A stretch of 64,000 nucleotides of DNA from Dipteronia dyeriana. Lineage: Eukaryota; Streptophyta; Magnoliopsida; Sapindales; Sapindaceae. A program made the position numbers and the translations under genes. A model generated the notes under the pieces. It was given only the letters and a program-made list of their open reading frames with translations. It searched no databases and was not told the origin of the DNA. The stretch spans positions 16,661,098 through 16,725,097 of the forward strand of contig CM065297.1 of NCBI GenBank assembly GCA_032871835.1, written 5' to 3'. Position 1 is the stretch's first letter; the number at the start of each line of letters is the position of its first letter. Shown in pieces: positions 49,916 through 61,548 of this stretch.

Positions 49916-51166
49916 TATATAGCACTTTTTGGAGTAGATTTGTGCAATTAGCACCACTTTAATAACTCTAGTTTAAATAGAACCACATATTGGATTTGGA
50001 CTAAAATACCCCGACTCATCTATCTTTTCTCTTATCAGTCCTTTTCCGTTTTAATTCAGAAACCACCATTGATGGAGTTTTTTCGAAGCTCCATCAATGG
50101 AGTTGTCGTTGCCAACCAGTGAGTTGATGGACAAAACCAGTGAAAAACATTCGTTCAATGTCAATCGTTGTAACTGTAGTGTTTGTTTTTAGTTTCGAGC
50201 TGTGTGGAAAGAGAAATGAAGTCAAACCCCGAACCGTCATCGATCCTTTATCGTCAGATCTGTGATGATCCATTGCGAATATGATGAAACCGTTGACACC
50301 AACGAACTCGGCATCGTCCGATCTTTTAGATCCAACTATCTTCGGAGTCGATGGGCATCGTCGTCGGCTCGTCGCTTTCACCATTGATGGAGGTCGAACA
50401 GACCTCTATCACGATGAAGAAGAAGACGTAAAATGAATTAAGTCTCGAAAAAGCATGAAGAAGTCTCGAAAACACATGAATAAGTCTCAAAAACGTATGA
50501 ATAAGTCTCAGGTATTTTTAAATAAGTCTCGAAATAGAGTAAATAAGTATTCATAAATTAAGTCTCGAATATGAGTAATAAATCTCGGGTATTCATAAAT
50601 TAAGTCTCGAATAAGTGTAGTAAGTCCCAGGTATTCATAAATAAGTCTCGAATTGGAACAAATAAGTCTCGAAATTAAAAAAAAAACTCAACATCAGCTA
50701 CTGTTCGTCTTCTCCGATTCGACAAACCTAAACCCAAACCCACCAATTCAAGATTCATTTTCCCATTTAGATTCAACAAACTCATCATTCACATCAAAAT
50801 CAACAAATCCACAATAAAAACTAAATTGAAAACTTAAAATCAACCAAAACGAAATTAATATCTCAAAATCAACAAAATCAAATTTGAAATAAAACATCAA
50901 AAGACTTTTTTTTTTCCAGAAATATTGCCTTTTCCAGAAATATAGTCTTCCAAAACTCCTGTCAACCCAACTCCGTCGAAGTCTCCATCGAGAGAGAGAG
51001 AGAGAGAGAGAGCCTGGGAGAATGGGAAGAAAGAGAGAAAGTTAAAAAAAAAGATAAAAAAACAAATGGGGGCATTTTGATCGCATCACTTACTTTGGTG
51101 CTAATAAAACATGAGTTATTAAAGTTGTGTTAGTTATACAAATCAAAATTGAAAAAGTGCTATATA
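49916..51166. mobile_element. TIR element with minisatellite, in a RABE pseudogene intron
   Basis: Ends are a long inverted repeat of about 100 bases: TATATAGCACTTTTT at 49916 and its inverse ending at 51166, with inner TTTAATAACTC and AGCACCA/GAACCA blocks. Inside are an inverted pair CCATTGATGGAG / CTCCATCAATGG (50067-50101), GC-richer DNA (50090-50400), a minisatellite (50430-50690) and a GA run (50991-51012). No transposase. The 9-bp flanks do not match visibly. The TIR core TTTAATAACT...GCACCA is shared with 37148-38358. Confidence 0.75.
50430..50690. repeat. Minisatellite, ~20-26-bp unit (ATAAGTCTCGAA)
   Basis: About twelve diverged copies anchored on AAGTCTCGAA or AAGTCTCAGG with GTATTCATAAAT spacers, inside the TIR element. 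Confidence 0.85.
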
Positions 51167-51520
51167 CCTCTATTTCCTCGTATTAAATTATGAAAAGTTG
51201 TGTAGCTACTATTTTTCAGTAATTCAGCTAAATGATACCATTTACATAAGAAAGATAAGCCTACAAAAGAAAAAGGCATAGAGAGAAAGAAAAATGCATA
51301 CTGTTGAAAGATGACTCATCTGTTACATCATAGACCAGCAATATACCTATGGCTCCCTGGTAATAAGCTACACAATAAAAAGGCAAGCAAGGTCAAAAAT
51401 ATTTCAAACAGGAGAAGGAAATTGAATTTTGAAGATGGTATAGATTCTGAACAATAATCTTAAACATCAGACCACTGTAATGCCAGGGTAAAAGAAACAT
51501 CGAGGAAGTCATACTAAATA

Positions 51521-53021
51521 GGGTTATTATGATTTTAGTCCTTCTAGTTTGCGTTTATCTGGGTTCAATCCACTAGTTCGGTCCACTAGTTCTTGAAATT
51601 ACTTAATTCGGTCCACTAGTTCTTTGACAATACATAATCAAGTCCTTTCCGTCCAATTCCGTTTGTTTTTTGTTGACTTCCGTTAGGTTAAAAGGGCATT
51701 ATAGGGAATTCGATTAATGCTTATAGAAGCTTGTCTGTAACAAGGGTATAATAGTAATTTAAACTAACAAAATCAATAATAAATAAATATTAAAAATGGA
51801 AAATGGAAAATGGAAAATGAAAAAAACAAAACAAACTAAAATCTCTCTCTCTTTCACAATCTGTATTCTCTCTCTCTCTCTCTCTCTTATCTCCATTTGA
51901 ATAAAAAAAAATTCTCTCCTCTCTCTCTCACGATCTCTCTTCTCTCTCATCTCAACATCTTTTCATCTTCATCATCAAATCCCTAGCCACCGCCGACATG
52001 AAGTCGACTGATCGATTTCTCTCTTTTCTTCTTCTTCGTTCTCGTCGATTGGGTTTGGGTGTGAGAGTTTTCTGGGTTCGACTGGGTGGTGGTCATTTGG
52101 GTGTGGGTTGGGTTGGTGTGTTGGTTTGAACCTAAATTTAGGTTCGATTCTAGGTTGGATCGATTTTATTGGTTTGATTTTTTTTTTTTGGGTTTGAATT
52201 TTTTTTTTGTGTGTGTTTGAGATTTTGGTTTGATTTTAGTTTAGTTTGATTTTCGTTTGGTTTTGTTTAGATTTGGGCTTGGACGGTTGGAGTTGGATTG
52301 GGTTTGAGGGTTAGGGTTTGGTGATTGGAGAAGGATGATGGTGATGATCGATGATGGTGTTTGGTGGATTTTCAAATAAATGGTGATGATCGATGATTAT
52401 GGTGATGATCAATGATGGTGAGATGGTGACGATCGATAACGGTGATGAACGATGACGACAGTGATGAATGATGATGGTGATGAACAATGACGATGGTGAT
52501 GAACGATGACGGTGATGAACGATGATGATAGTGATGACCTATGTTGGTTTTTTTTTAAGTCCGACATTTTTTGTATTTTAAAAAAGATTCGGTGGATCTC
52601 CACTGTCCATCTCATGAGATGGACGGTCTGGATCTCCACCAAATCCTTTTTTAAAATTTAATTAATTTATTATTATTATTAATAAATTTTAATTAGTTTT
52701 TTATATTTTTTAATTTAAAATTTAATTTGTTTTTGCTTTTGTTTTTAATTTTTAATTTTTTTTTTCAGATTTTAGAAATTAGGGGTAAAATGGTAAAATT
52801 ATAGTTTCAAACTTTTCCATCACAGACATTAGTAAGGGTATAATTGTCTTTTTGAACTCGTCACTATTTGTAAGGGTATTTCGGTCATTACAGCGTCTGA
52901 CATTGACAGTGTGTCTATTTTGACTGATTTTCTAACGGAAGGATTGAATTAAGTAATTCCAAAAACTAGTGGATTAAACCTAGATAAGCGTAAACTAGAG
53001 GGACTAAAATCTTAATATCCC
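51521..53021. mobile_element. Mutator-like non-autonomous element, perfect 9-bp TSD
   Basis: A 1501-bp element flanked by TACTAAATA at 51512-51520 and 53022-53030, a 9-bp duplication diagnostic of Mutator-like elements. TIRs begin GGGTTATTATGATTTTAGTC (left) and, inverted, GGGATATTAAGATTTTAGTC (right) and extend about 75 bases. The interior has CT-rich (51840-51960), G/T-rich (52060-52330) and GATGATGG-type repeat (52330-52540) zones. It sits in the pseudogene intron between exons at 53592 and 51367. Same family as 16594-18034. Confidence 0.92.
52330..52540. repeat. GAT/GGT-rich short tandem repeats
   Basis: Recurrent GGTGATGAACGATGACG-type units of 12-18 bases within the Mutator-like element. 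Confidence 0.75.
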
Positions 53022-53858
53022 TACTAAATATGACAGCCACAACTCAACTGGAACGTGCATACAATACAAAAATTCTATGGTCACAAGGAGATCTACAAAA
53101 TACAAGTTCAATGACATTGAGCTATTTAATCTGCTGTCTAAATATCTCTACGTTGTTTGCAATACAACCTGAACTTCCAATAATAATATGATATGACTTA
53201 TGCATGTTAATTAACCGATCGTGTCAATCTTTGGCCAAGAAAATTCTTAGTGGCCGAGTGAATTGTGGATTCACCCCTGCTCATGCTACAGATTATGATC
53301 CATTACACATTTTGCTTGGGCTATTCAGTACCACTCATGATCTGCAGTAGCCTATTTAATGGGTGTATGTTTTTTTTATACGTGTGCAAATATTGGCAAT
53401 AGTTACAAGACACTGGCACTTATATCTTTTATTCCACATTTTTGAAACATGAGATATTTTTAACAAACACAAATCAAACTTCATTGATCAAACGGTTTAG
53501 ATAATTCCAGCCTACATAGATACATTTTTGGGCTTCAATAAGCCTATAGTTGTGAAACCTTGGAGAGTACAATAATAAATAGTTTGGGCACCTGTCGTAA
53601 TTGTCCGAAAACGTTCTTGTCCAGCGGTGTCCCATATTTGTAATTTAATGCGCTTCCCTGCAAGCTCAGTGGTCCTAATCTTAAAGTCAATCCTGGTAGA
53701 AGCTTTAAAGTTCAGGAAACAACATAAAACCATATAGAATAACAATAATACAAAATCAAAGGTTTTGAACACAGACCCAGTCGTAGAAATGAAGCTTGTT
53801 GTAAAAGAATAATCAGAGAAACGCAATAGCAGGCAGCTTTTTCCCTCCCCTTCACATT

Positions 53859-54935
53859 TAAATTGAGTAATCAGGATATCAGAAACACATAGCATGGAAT
53901 ACATTTTGTTAATTGTTATTATAGGCACATCACACCCATTGATTCACTTAACAGATGCATTAAAACTTTTAGACAGATCCAAACCAAAAACTCAGGCTAA
54001 TAGGTACCGAAGTTAATGACAGAATTAGTAGCCACACCACCAAATAAACTTAAAAGATAACCAAAACTCACTCCCCTCATCCAACAGGTTTCACAGATAG
54101 ACGGCCTAACATATAGAGCCTAGGACCTGCGGGGATAGAAGTTAATAACTTAACTCTAATGCCAAGTTCTCCTATACCATGTAAGACAATTTCAATCCAA
54201 AAGCTGAAGCTGGTAGTAGATAAAGGCCTAGTCATGGCATAAGTAACCATCGCATGCAATGAATCAATCATGGATCGTCGGATCCTCAATAAAGGCTACA
54301 AATATAGATCTTCGATTATATAAAATAAAAAAACAGAAAGCAAAACATCTCAAAACTATAGATAAATTTTCATCTCTTTTATAATTGACAAAACAGTTCA
54401 AATGTAAACCAAGCTACTGCGATTGAGCATCAATCTCAAAAACTCTTGCATAACTACATGAGATCTCACCAGCTAAGCTAAGTCAGTATCACTGTGAATG
54501 AAAGTTAAAAGGCTAAAAAAAACATGAAAGAAACCAAATATTCGAAGCCAATTCAATGGCTGATCATTCAAATCATTACTTATCAGACTTGGGCATTTCA
54601 GTAAAACTAATTAGAGCTAAATTCCCCTTAATTGAATCAAGCTTAACAATCAACAGTGTAAGTCCTCGGTTTGCGAAAAAGAATACGAGTAAAACTAAAA
54701 ACTGATTCAACAACTTAGAATGAACAAGTCTAAACAAAATAAAACTTAAAAAGTAATCAATGGTAAAGCGTATTTGAAATGAAAACTTGCCAGAGTAAGA
54801 CCTCGGTATGGCAAGCGTATTTGAAATGATTAACATGAAAAAACAGGACTGAATGAACGGCATTTTAACACCAAAACACATTGGACATTCAGATTGAATT
54901 GAATGAACGTTAGGGGTCATAAATTTATGGTTTGA
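53859..54935. other. DNA 5' of the RABE pseudogene, no exon seen
   Basis: The missing first exon of the pseudogene would be expected here on the minus strand; no MAA-type Rab start was found. Otherwise AT-rich. Confidence 0.5.
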
Positions 54936-56139
54936 ACAACAGAATTAATAAACACATTAAAATAAATAAGGATTAGAGTTGACAAGCATAAATATTAATA
55001 TTGTTGATCCATAAATTGCATGTAAATGGGGTTGGCTACTAAAGTTGAACAAAACCCTTTGTTATTAAAGTCTTGTCCCTACCCAATTAATAGTTGGCTT
55101 GAAAATCAACATTTAACCCCAATGAAAAAGCCTTCTCACCAGTCACCATACAGTTGGAGCGCCAAGACTCGAGCGTGGCGTACCCCTCCATGAAAGTCCG
55201 AACTGAGTAGTTCAACGGACAACAAAGTAAGCAAAAAGACATCACATGGCATCTTTGGTGTAAAGATTGTGTATTTATAAAGAATCACCAGGTATTTGAC
55301 AAAATGCCAAACACAGTAAAGAAAAACTAAAAGATACAGAGGAGATTTCAATGAAAACAAAACTCTATTGATGGAGCTTGATAGAGTGTTTGAAGAAAAC
55401 TGGGAACGTTTTTCATTAATTAACTAACCTTATTTTTATCAAGGGTGGACGTTGATTGAACCGATTCGGTTTTCTATAAAACCGATGAAAAGCCGATGAG
55501 ATTCGGTTTTTGAAAAAGTAAACCGATTCAACCAAATTAACATTTATCAACCGATATAAAACCAACCGAATTGGACCGGTTCTATTCGGTTCGGTTTTTT
55601 GGGTTTTGGGCCTATTGAGCCAAAATTCTAAACTTCATTTATTACACATTTTGTTCATTTTTTTAAAATCTATTGAGCCAAATTTATTTACATTACAATA
55701 AAAACATACTAAAAACTGTAAAATATATTTCACCCGATTTCTTTGTTGATAGCTAATACAATAGTCAATACAAAACAAAGTAAAATTACATTTCAAAATC
55801 CAATAACGATCCACAACATAATAAGAGTTCATAAACAATCCACAAAGTCTAGATCAAATAACATAACAAAACAGTCCAAAAATAAATTTAACAACATAAT
55901 AAACAACCAATTAATAGAAGTTCTTAAAATTCTTCAATGATCCATGGAAGTATTCCACAAGAGTCCATGTCTCCTTTGATTGCTCCAACTCTACTCCAAA
56001 GTAATTAGAAACCTGTGGGATGTTTCATTGAGTTAATTACATTCATCAAACAATAAGTAAATGACAAACTAAAAAAAAAATCATAATATTTTACAACTTT
56101 CATGTTACCATTTATTGTTCACTCAGTACACTTCCTCAT

Positions 56140-56455
56140 CAAATGTTGGCATTGTCATCAATGCTTGTGTCAACTTCTCAAGCTCTATATAAAAATAAAA
56201 GTGAAGTGAGTTAGTGATTTTAAAAATGTAGCTTGAAAATACAATAAGATAGACAGGTAATCAAATTAATTAATAACTAATTAACTACTTATCGGTTTCA
56301 GTCTCGTCATTGAATTGCAAGTTTTCTAATGATGAATCATCATTTTGAGCATGCATTATTGCATCTTCAAGTTGACTCGTATGATACTTAGCTTGCAACC
56401 AATTTTATGTACAAATCAAGCACTCCACCATTTTAGGATTCAATGGCAAACTAAC
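56140..56455 (-). pseudogene. hAT transposase C-terminus, broken
   Basis: Minus-strand translation gives LNPKMVECLICT, a stop, then NWLQAKYHTSQLEDAI. This is the conserved end of plant hAT (RICESLEEPER-like) dimerisation domains, where a Gln normally stands in place of the stop (CAA to TAA). A final piece ELEKLTQALMTMPTFDEEVY follows after an apparent intron with an AG acceptor near 56190. The upstream two-thirds of the protein are absent. Confidence 0.7.
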
Positions 56456-56540
56456 AGTACCGTATTATAACATATTAGTTTATAACAATTAGCAAGTAAC
56501 CTTATAAATTAATTAATCAATTTTTCTGTAATTGATCTGT

Positions 56541-57551
56541 TTTTTTTTTAGAAACATCAAGCTTTATTAAGCCACAAACCAAGTCAACAAACACCAAGTA
56601 AAACAAGGACAACAATAGCAAAATAGAGTAAAATAACAGCCCAACAAGTCAACAATAGACAAAACCAACCTTTTTTTTTTAACAACCAATTTTATAAAAC
56701 ACGCCTAACATAAAGGTAAGAAGAAAACAGGAGGCAACAGAACAAACAAACCAAAAAACAGCGCCACCACAGGAAAAAACAGAACAAAACAGCCAACCCA
56801 TCAGGGAACACAAGAAAAAACCAGAGCCACCGACCCAAAACAGAGGGAAAAAACAAAGACAATACCAGAATCACAAGATGTTCCAAACCACACTGATTCC
56901 CCACATATCACATAACCATTAAACATCACATTCTACAAAACACAATCTCTATGAGACAATTTATCAAACAGACAATATGCATTGCTAATACAATCACTCT
57001 CCACATTAAGCTGTATTCAAAACTCTTAAGTAGTTAATACAGTCGTTGCTGTTAAATTATGATTGAGTTATGTTTCTTCCTTGCATTGAAAAATAAGAAA
57101 TAAAAAAGAGACCTATAAAATAAAAAAAATGGATGAAAAGCAAGAAAAAAAACATAGATATATAGACTCAAACTTCTATATCTTAAGCTATTTTATTTAT
57201 AAAGCATGCTATATTCATTATTCCATTGGAGAGAGATACTTGAAATATCATTAGAAAGATTAAGTTTTGGCACAACTAGAAATATGAGTAGGAGAAAAAT
57301 ATGCACAAACACGACCATAATGATGATGGACGACAACTCCTACGCCAACACCGAAAACTACATTAACAATAATTAAGTTTCACTGTTTCAGAACATTCAT
57401 CAGCAGAGGATGCCATTTGGCAAGAATTTATAAAAGGCCGAGTAGCAAAAGCAAAATGAATAACTCTGAACTCATCCAACATAATTTTAACAGTATTAAA
57501 AACACATAAAGGCTGTTTGAAATGCACCAAACTAACAGGTATTCCAAACAA
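56541..57551 (-). mobile_element. Probable 5'-truncated LINE (L1-type) 3' end
   Basis: The minus strand ends with an AATAAA signal (near 56570) and a poly-A tail (plus-strand T-run 56541-56551). Upstream is G/T-rich DNA typical of plant LINE 3' regions. A 62-codon stretch (57363-57551) ending in DEFRVIHFAFATRPFINSCQ and MASSA loosely resembles a LINE RNase H C-terminus. No RT and no target duplication were found. It interrupts the hAT relic. Confidence 0.4.
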
Positions 57552-58096
57552 CCAAGTGAAGAGTGAAGACTATGCCTTGTTTCAAGTTTCAACCAGATCT
57601 AGCATAATAACAGTTTAACACCAACAGAAAAAGGAAAAGAATAAAAACACACACACAAAAGAAGAAGCAGAAGAACTGAAGAAGAAGTGAAGACCGACAC
57701 ATGATAAAATAGACAAGTGTTTGTGTTTCACAACAAAGCCAAACCCAAAAAACCAAGTGTTTTAAACTCTTTTGTATTTGTCCTGATTATATACAATTCA
57801 ATATTAACATTCAACAACACAAGTACATAAATCAATAAATCATAATAAACAAAACCTTAATTAAAAAAAGCATAGGAAGAAAAATTACCTGGTGCGCTGG
57901 GAAGATAGGTGCGTCGAAGGAAGAGCGGTCAGAAGACTAAGAACGACGGTCGGAAGAACAACTTTAGGACGTCCGATGAAACCCACAAGTCCATGACCAG
58001 TCGACCAATGAAAAATTAGAACCGAGATAAGAGAAAAATTAAAAAAATTAAAACAACTGAAATCAGCCTACAAAGAAAAGAAAGTGAAATGAATTG

Positions 58097-58343
58097 TAGA
58101 AATACCTGAAAAATCTAAGTTGGAAGGGCAAGATGAACGATTGGAAGTGCCAAACAGATGAATGGACGACGGCGCGTAGCGGAAGATGACGGAGTGACGA
58201 TGATCGGTGGAAGACGATGAGCAGTGGACGAGTGATGACTGGTCAACGTTGAGCAAGCGGCGAACGAGTGACTTCGGTGTAGGCGTGTGGCTGCGGAAGA
58301 AAAAATTGAAAAGGTGATTCAGTGAAGACTGAAGAGATAACAT
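58097..58343 (-). pseudogene. Putative leader exon of the hAT relic
   Basis: An open serine/arginine-rich stretch starting at 58343 and ending at a possible GT donor near 58097. Position and orientation fit a first exon of the relic transposase. No domain is recognised. Confidence 0.3.
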
Positions 58344-58562
58344 AATTAGTTTTTTTTTTATTATATACTCGGGTACCGGTTCGGTGATCCGGTTTATAGA
58401 ACCAAACCGGATAAAAACCGATCCAACCGGTTTTTTTAAAATTAGAACCTAACCGGACCGATCACCAAACCAAAACCGAAAAAAAACCGATTGGACTGGT
58501 TCGATCCATTCGTTCGGTTCGGTTCGGTTCGATTCGGTTCAATGGTTTTTTATCCACCCCTA

Positions 58563-59090
58563 ATTTTTGACATATATATTCAAAGGCAATCACACGAGAG
58601 ATAGACCATAAATTTCAGGGAATTAGTTACAGAATTATCTAATTTTAACAGAATGCCAAGTCAACATCATGTATATACTAGATATTACTAATATATTGAC
58701 ATTTGACTCTACACTTATTCCGATAAATATGATTTAATCACAATCTTTGTTTTTGAACGAACTATGATCATATTGTGGTGATCTATATGATGAATTTGGA
58801 TCTTCTACTGATCTGATTTTTTTCTTAATTTCATTTAATCTTATCATATATAAGTATTACAATGAATGTGTTGTTAAGATGTGATTGATTTCCACAACCA
58901 TTTTACCAACAACCAATCACATACTTTAAAAAAGGTCAAAAAAATATAATATCAGTAAAAGATTCAAATCCCAACATGATAGGGGTCTGATTGATCAAGT
59001 GTCTTAACAGAGCAGATCTACTCTTCATCGGTTGTTGATTTGGCTGAAACAAAGCTGAATCTGCCGAAGCAGTGTAACTCTTAACATTTG
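58563..59090. other. AT-rich insert DNA between hAT relic and split promoter
   Basis: Part of the 3.8-kb insertion in the duplicated promoter. Nothing recognised. Confidence 0.4.
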
Positions 59091-59390
59091 GAAATACAGA
59101 GAAAATCAAAGAATAACGTTGCGTTGGTGTCAGGTGGTGGAGTGGCTTGACATTGATACGCCCACTCAATAGACTACATTGAGTGAGCATATAGAATATA
59201 GTATACATTGATGGGCCAACTCACCTTTCTTCTTATACATTTATTTTTCTTTCTACTTTTTAGTTTTTAGAGAAGAATAGAGAATAACAACACCAAACAT
59301 TCAAACCAGTCTTGATCATCATTAGAAAACAAAACAGTGAGAAAGAAAGAACAGCTAAGTGGGTTGTGGGTTTTTTTTTTTCTTTTTCAA

Positions 59391-59529
59391 ATGGGTTCAT
59401 CATCTGGGCAAGGTAGCAGCTACGATCTCTCCTTCAAGATCACGTTGATCGGTGATTCTGGTGTTGGTAAAAGCAGTCTTCTTTTTAGCTTCGTTTCCAG
59501 CTCTGTCGATGATCCTGCACCCACTATTG
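59391..59529 (+). pseudogene. RABC2A: RABC2A exon 1 duplicate, partial gene
   Basis: A 139-nt exon of the same length and phase as exon 1 of the gene at 39807, with ATG at 59391 and GT donor at 59530. It keeps GDSGVGKS and the APTIG effector. Differences are Leu to Thr in the strand before the P-loop, LLVSFIS to LLFSFVS, and DDL to DDP. Homology to intron 1 fades after about 59580. No exon 2 to 6 occurs before the window ends, and a Gypsy element starts at 60633. Either the copy is truncated or its intron has been enlarged by insertions and the gene continues outside. Confidence 0.8.
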
Positions 59530-59580
59530 GTATTTCTATGTCTTCTCTTCTTTTCTATTCTGCTGCTTTATTTTTAACTG

Positions 59581-60632
59581 TTTTTAATTTTTTAATTTTT
59601 AGTGTTAGAATACTTGTAGCACACGTGTTCACGTACCTTAACACTTTTTACCTTAAAAAACAATACAATTGGGTTAAAAAATATTTATATAAGCAAAAAT
59701 CGATGAGATTGATACATGTGTTATAAACATGTCTATCCGAATTTTTTTTTTTTTTTGTTTTGTTTTTTGTAATGAATATGGATATCGATATTTATAAAAC
59801 TTATTAGCACATTCATTTTTATAAATACACCAATATCTAAAATTTAAAAAATAAATATTAATCTAAACATCATCATAATGCAAATAGTGCTCTCTTTTAA
59901 ATAAATATATTTATTTTAATACATATTATTTATAAGCACTCTTACATTATTATCATATCCAATTTATAAAATAAAAAATCATATTAATTTTAGAATCAAA
60001 TCCTCTTTTAAGGATAATATAATTTACTTTTGGAAATATTTTAAATGTAGAAGCTTTATAAAAGGGAATATATGGAACTGTATATGGAGTTGAGAGATTT
60101 TCAACATGGAATTTTCTTATTTATACAACCATCTTAAAAAAAAATTATTATTGATATCAACATCTATCTTAAAAAAATAACTTGTTGATATCTATAGGCT
60201 ACAACTATAATTTTAAAAAAAATATTTTGCTTATTGATAGAGTTCATAAGTATACACAAAAGAAATACAAAACAATATGATAATCAATTGATGATGAAAA
60301 AGTTTGATACTTGAAATAAAATAAGAGTTTAATTAGGGTCAGTTTGGTATTACTGTAACTTTTATAATAATCATTGTTAGCTATGTTGAAGGAATAATCA
60401 GCTGTGAAGTTAATCGGTAGATGTTTGGTTAATTGTATTTTTAAAACTACTGTATAACTTAAAAGCAACATACATATGTTTGGTAATTTTATTGTAAAAG
60501 TGCAGAGATTAGTGACAATGACTAAAATGTACATAGTTTAGGAATCTATTTCATTTTTTTTTTCATTAATTACATATATTAAATCAATATTTAAGTAGAA
60601 TATTTAAATTGGATTTTTTTTAATAAGAACAA
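59581..60632. other. AT-rich DNA after the exon duplicate, no gene
   Basis: Unrelated to RABC2A intron 1. Contains MITE-like CAGTTTGGTATTACTG near 60344. Nothing else recognised. Confidence 0.5.
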
Positions 60633-61507
60633 TGTTATATGTATATTTTATTAAATGTACACGTCACTGACAGATAAGGCAGCCTCTCAAAAAGATTGCC
60701 AGATAAGTATCCAAACTGGCAACTGAAAAACACTATCGGTGGTATCACTAAGACAGAACCCGAATAAGGCCGAATACGAATACTCGGTACATTCAGCTTT
60801 ACTCGGGACGACATGAGAAACCCGAATAAAGAAGCTGTCAACAAATATGTGATTCACATAAGAAAATGAGTCTAGAGAAAGGATCTAGAATCACACTCCA
60901 ATACAGAAATATCCTTATTTCATTCCCCCGTATCAGAGGAGGAAAGAATTTAAAAGCTTCCAGAAGGATAAACATCAAACAGGAAACAAGTCCAAATCAA
61001 GTAATAACTTTACCCTTCTAGAAGATTACACACCGATTACGAAATAAGTCCTAAACGGACTGTGCAACTAGAATCCTACGAAGATTCACTCGATCCACAA
61101 GATCTCAGAAACAGTAAAGAAGACAAAGACGAGTTCAACAAACAACCAGTTCCAATCAAACACTATCACCTTTCCTTATATGTAACAAGAATTAGGGTTC
61201 TATACACATATAAATTGACCCATAATTTCACTGTAAAATAGGAGAGAAGATACAGGATAGAAGTAATCACTTTAAAAGAGATGCAAAAGAGATCGAGTGG
61301 TGTAATACTTTATTTAATAGTGGATTTGGCTTGGTTGCCCTTACAACCACCCGTGGATGTTTCTCTCGTCATCGGAGTTTTACCACGTATACTCGTGTCA
61401 CAAACATTTCAGTTGCATTTTCTTTCTCTTACTCTTTCTTTTTTAACAGGTTATAATCAAACCAAGTGTTGTTGACTTTCTTGCCCATCAAAAAATTGAC
61501 GTCAACA
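60633..61507 (+). repeat. 5' LTR of Gypsy element (875 bp)
   Basis: Starts TGTTATATGTATATTTT and ends GACGTCAACA. A TATA-like CATATAAATTG lies near 61207. It shares several blocks with the LTRs at 12280 and 14680. Confidence 0.8.
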
Positions 61508-61528
61508 ATTGGCGCTAGAAGGAGGGGG
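61508..61528 (+). other. Primer-binding site
   Basis: ATTGGCGCTAGAAGGAGGGG begins right after the LTR. Typical of Tat/Ogre-type plant Gypsy elements. Confidence 0.75.
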
Positions 61529-61548
61529 TGAACCTCCGATCTATTTAA

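Larger units (their letters stand above)
49156..53858 (-). pseudogene. RABE1: RABE1-type (Rab8 class) GTPase pseudogene, introns retained
   Basis: Rab8-class GTPases drive post-Golgi secretion; this copy is decayed. Minus-strand exons: 53777-53858 ([11 protein letters not shown]), 53592-53692 ([21 protein letters not shown]), 51302-51367 ([21 protein letters not shown]), 49774-49864 ([17 protein letters not shown]), 49635-49695, 49319-49411 (AKTNFNVELVFFSIARDI) and 49156-49235 (ending SACCS). GT-AG borders are mostly kept, so it arose by DNA duplication, not retrocopying. Damage: two separate 1-base deletions in exon 49635-49695; a TAA in exon 49319-49411; the P-loop reads CEGEGKS instead of DSGVGKS; YYQGA for YYRGA; no first exon carrying the MAA-type start was found. 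Two transposons sit in its introns. Confidence 0.88.
55440..58562 (-). mobile_element. Relic hAT element with transposase tail
   Basis: Ends AAGGGTGGACG at 55441 and, inverted, TAGGGGTGGATAAAAAACC at 58562, each followed by dense AACCGATTCGG-type motifs. Flanks ATTTTTAT and ATTTTTGA agree at six of eight bases, a plausible worn TSD. On the minus strand it keeps a putative leader exon (58343 to about 58097, donor at GTATTTCT) and the C-terminal transposase region (56455 to about 56140). The transposase body is missing and a LINE tail is inserted. The tips link it to the short MITEs at 36072 and 34347. Confidence 0.65.
54936..59390 (+). promoter_or_regulatory. Duplicated RABC2A promoter, split by an insertion
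   Basis: 54936-55257 repeats the RABC2A upstream region (39133-39510) with many identical blocks, e.g. GGATTAGAGTTGACAA and GCATGTAAATGGGGTTGG. The copy stops at GGCATCTTTGG and resumes at 59091 (TTTGGAAATA), running to the ATG at 59391. The 3.8 kb between is transposon-derived. Within the right part a 54-bp piece is locally duplicated (CATTGATACGCCCACTCA and CATTGATGGGCCAACTCA). The TATA box of the original (TTTATATAC) reads CTTATAC here, so the copy may be weakly expressed or silent. Confidence 0.8.

Noticed and set aside
56692..56904. 70-codon hydrophobic Phe/Leu/Cys-rich minus-strand frame
   Set aside because: Composition of the G/T-rich LINE-like 3' region; no start context or domain.
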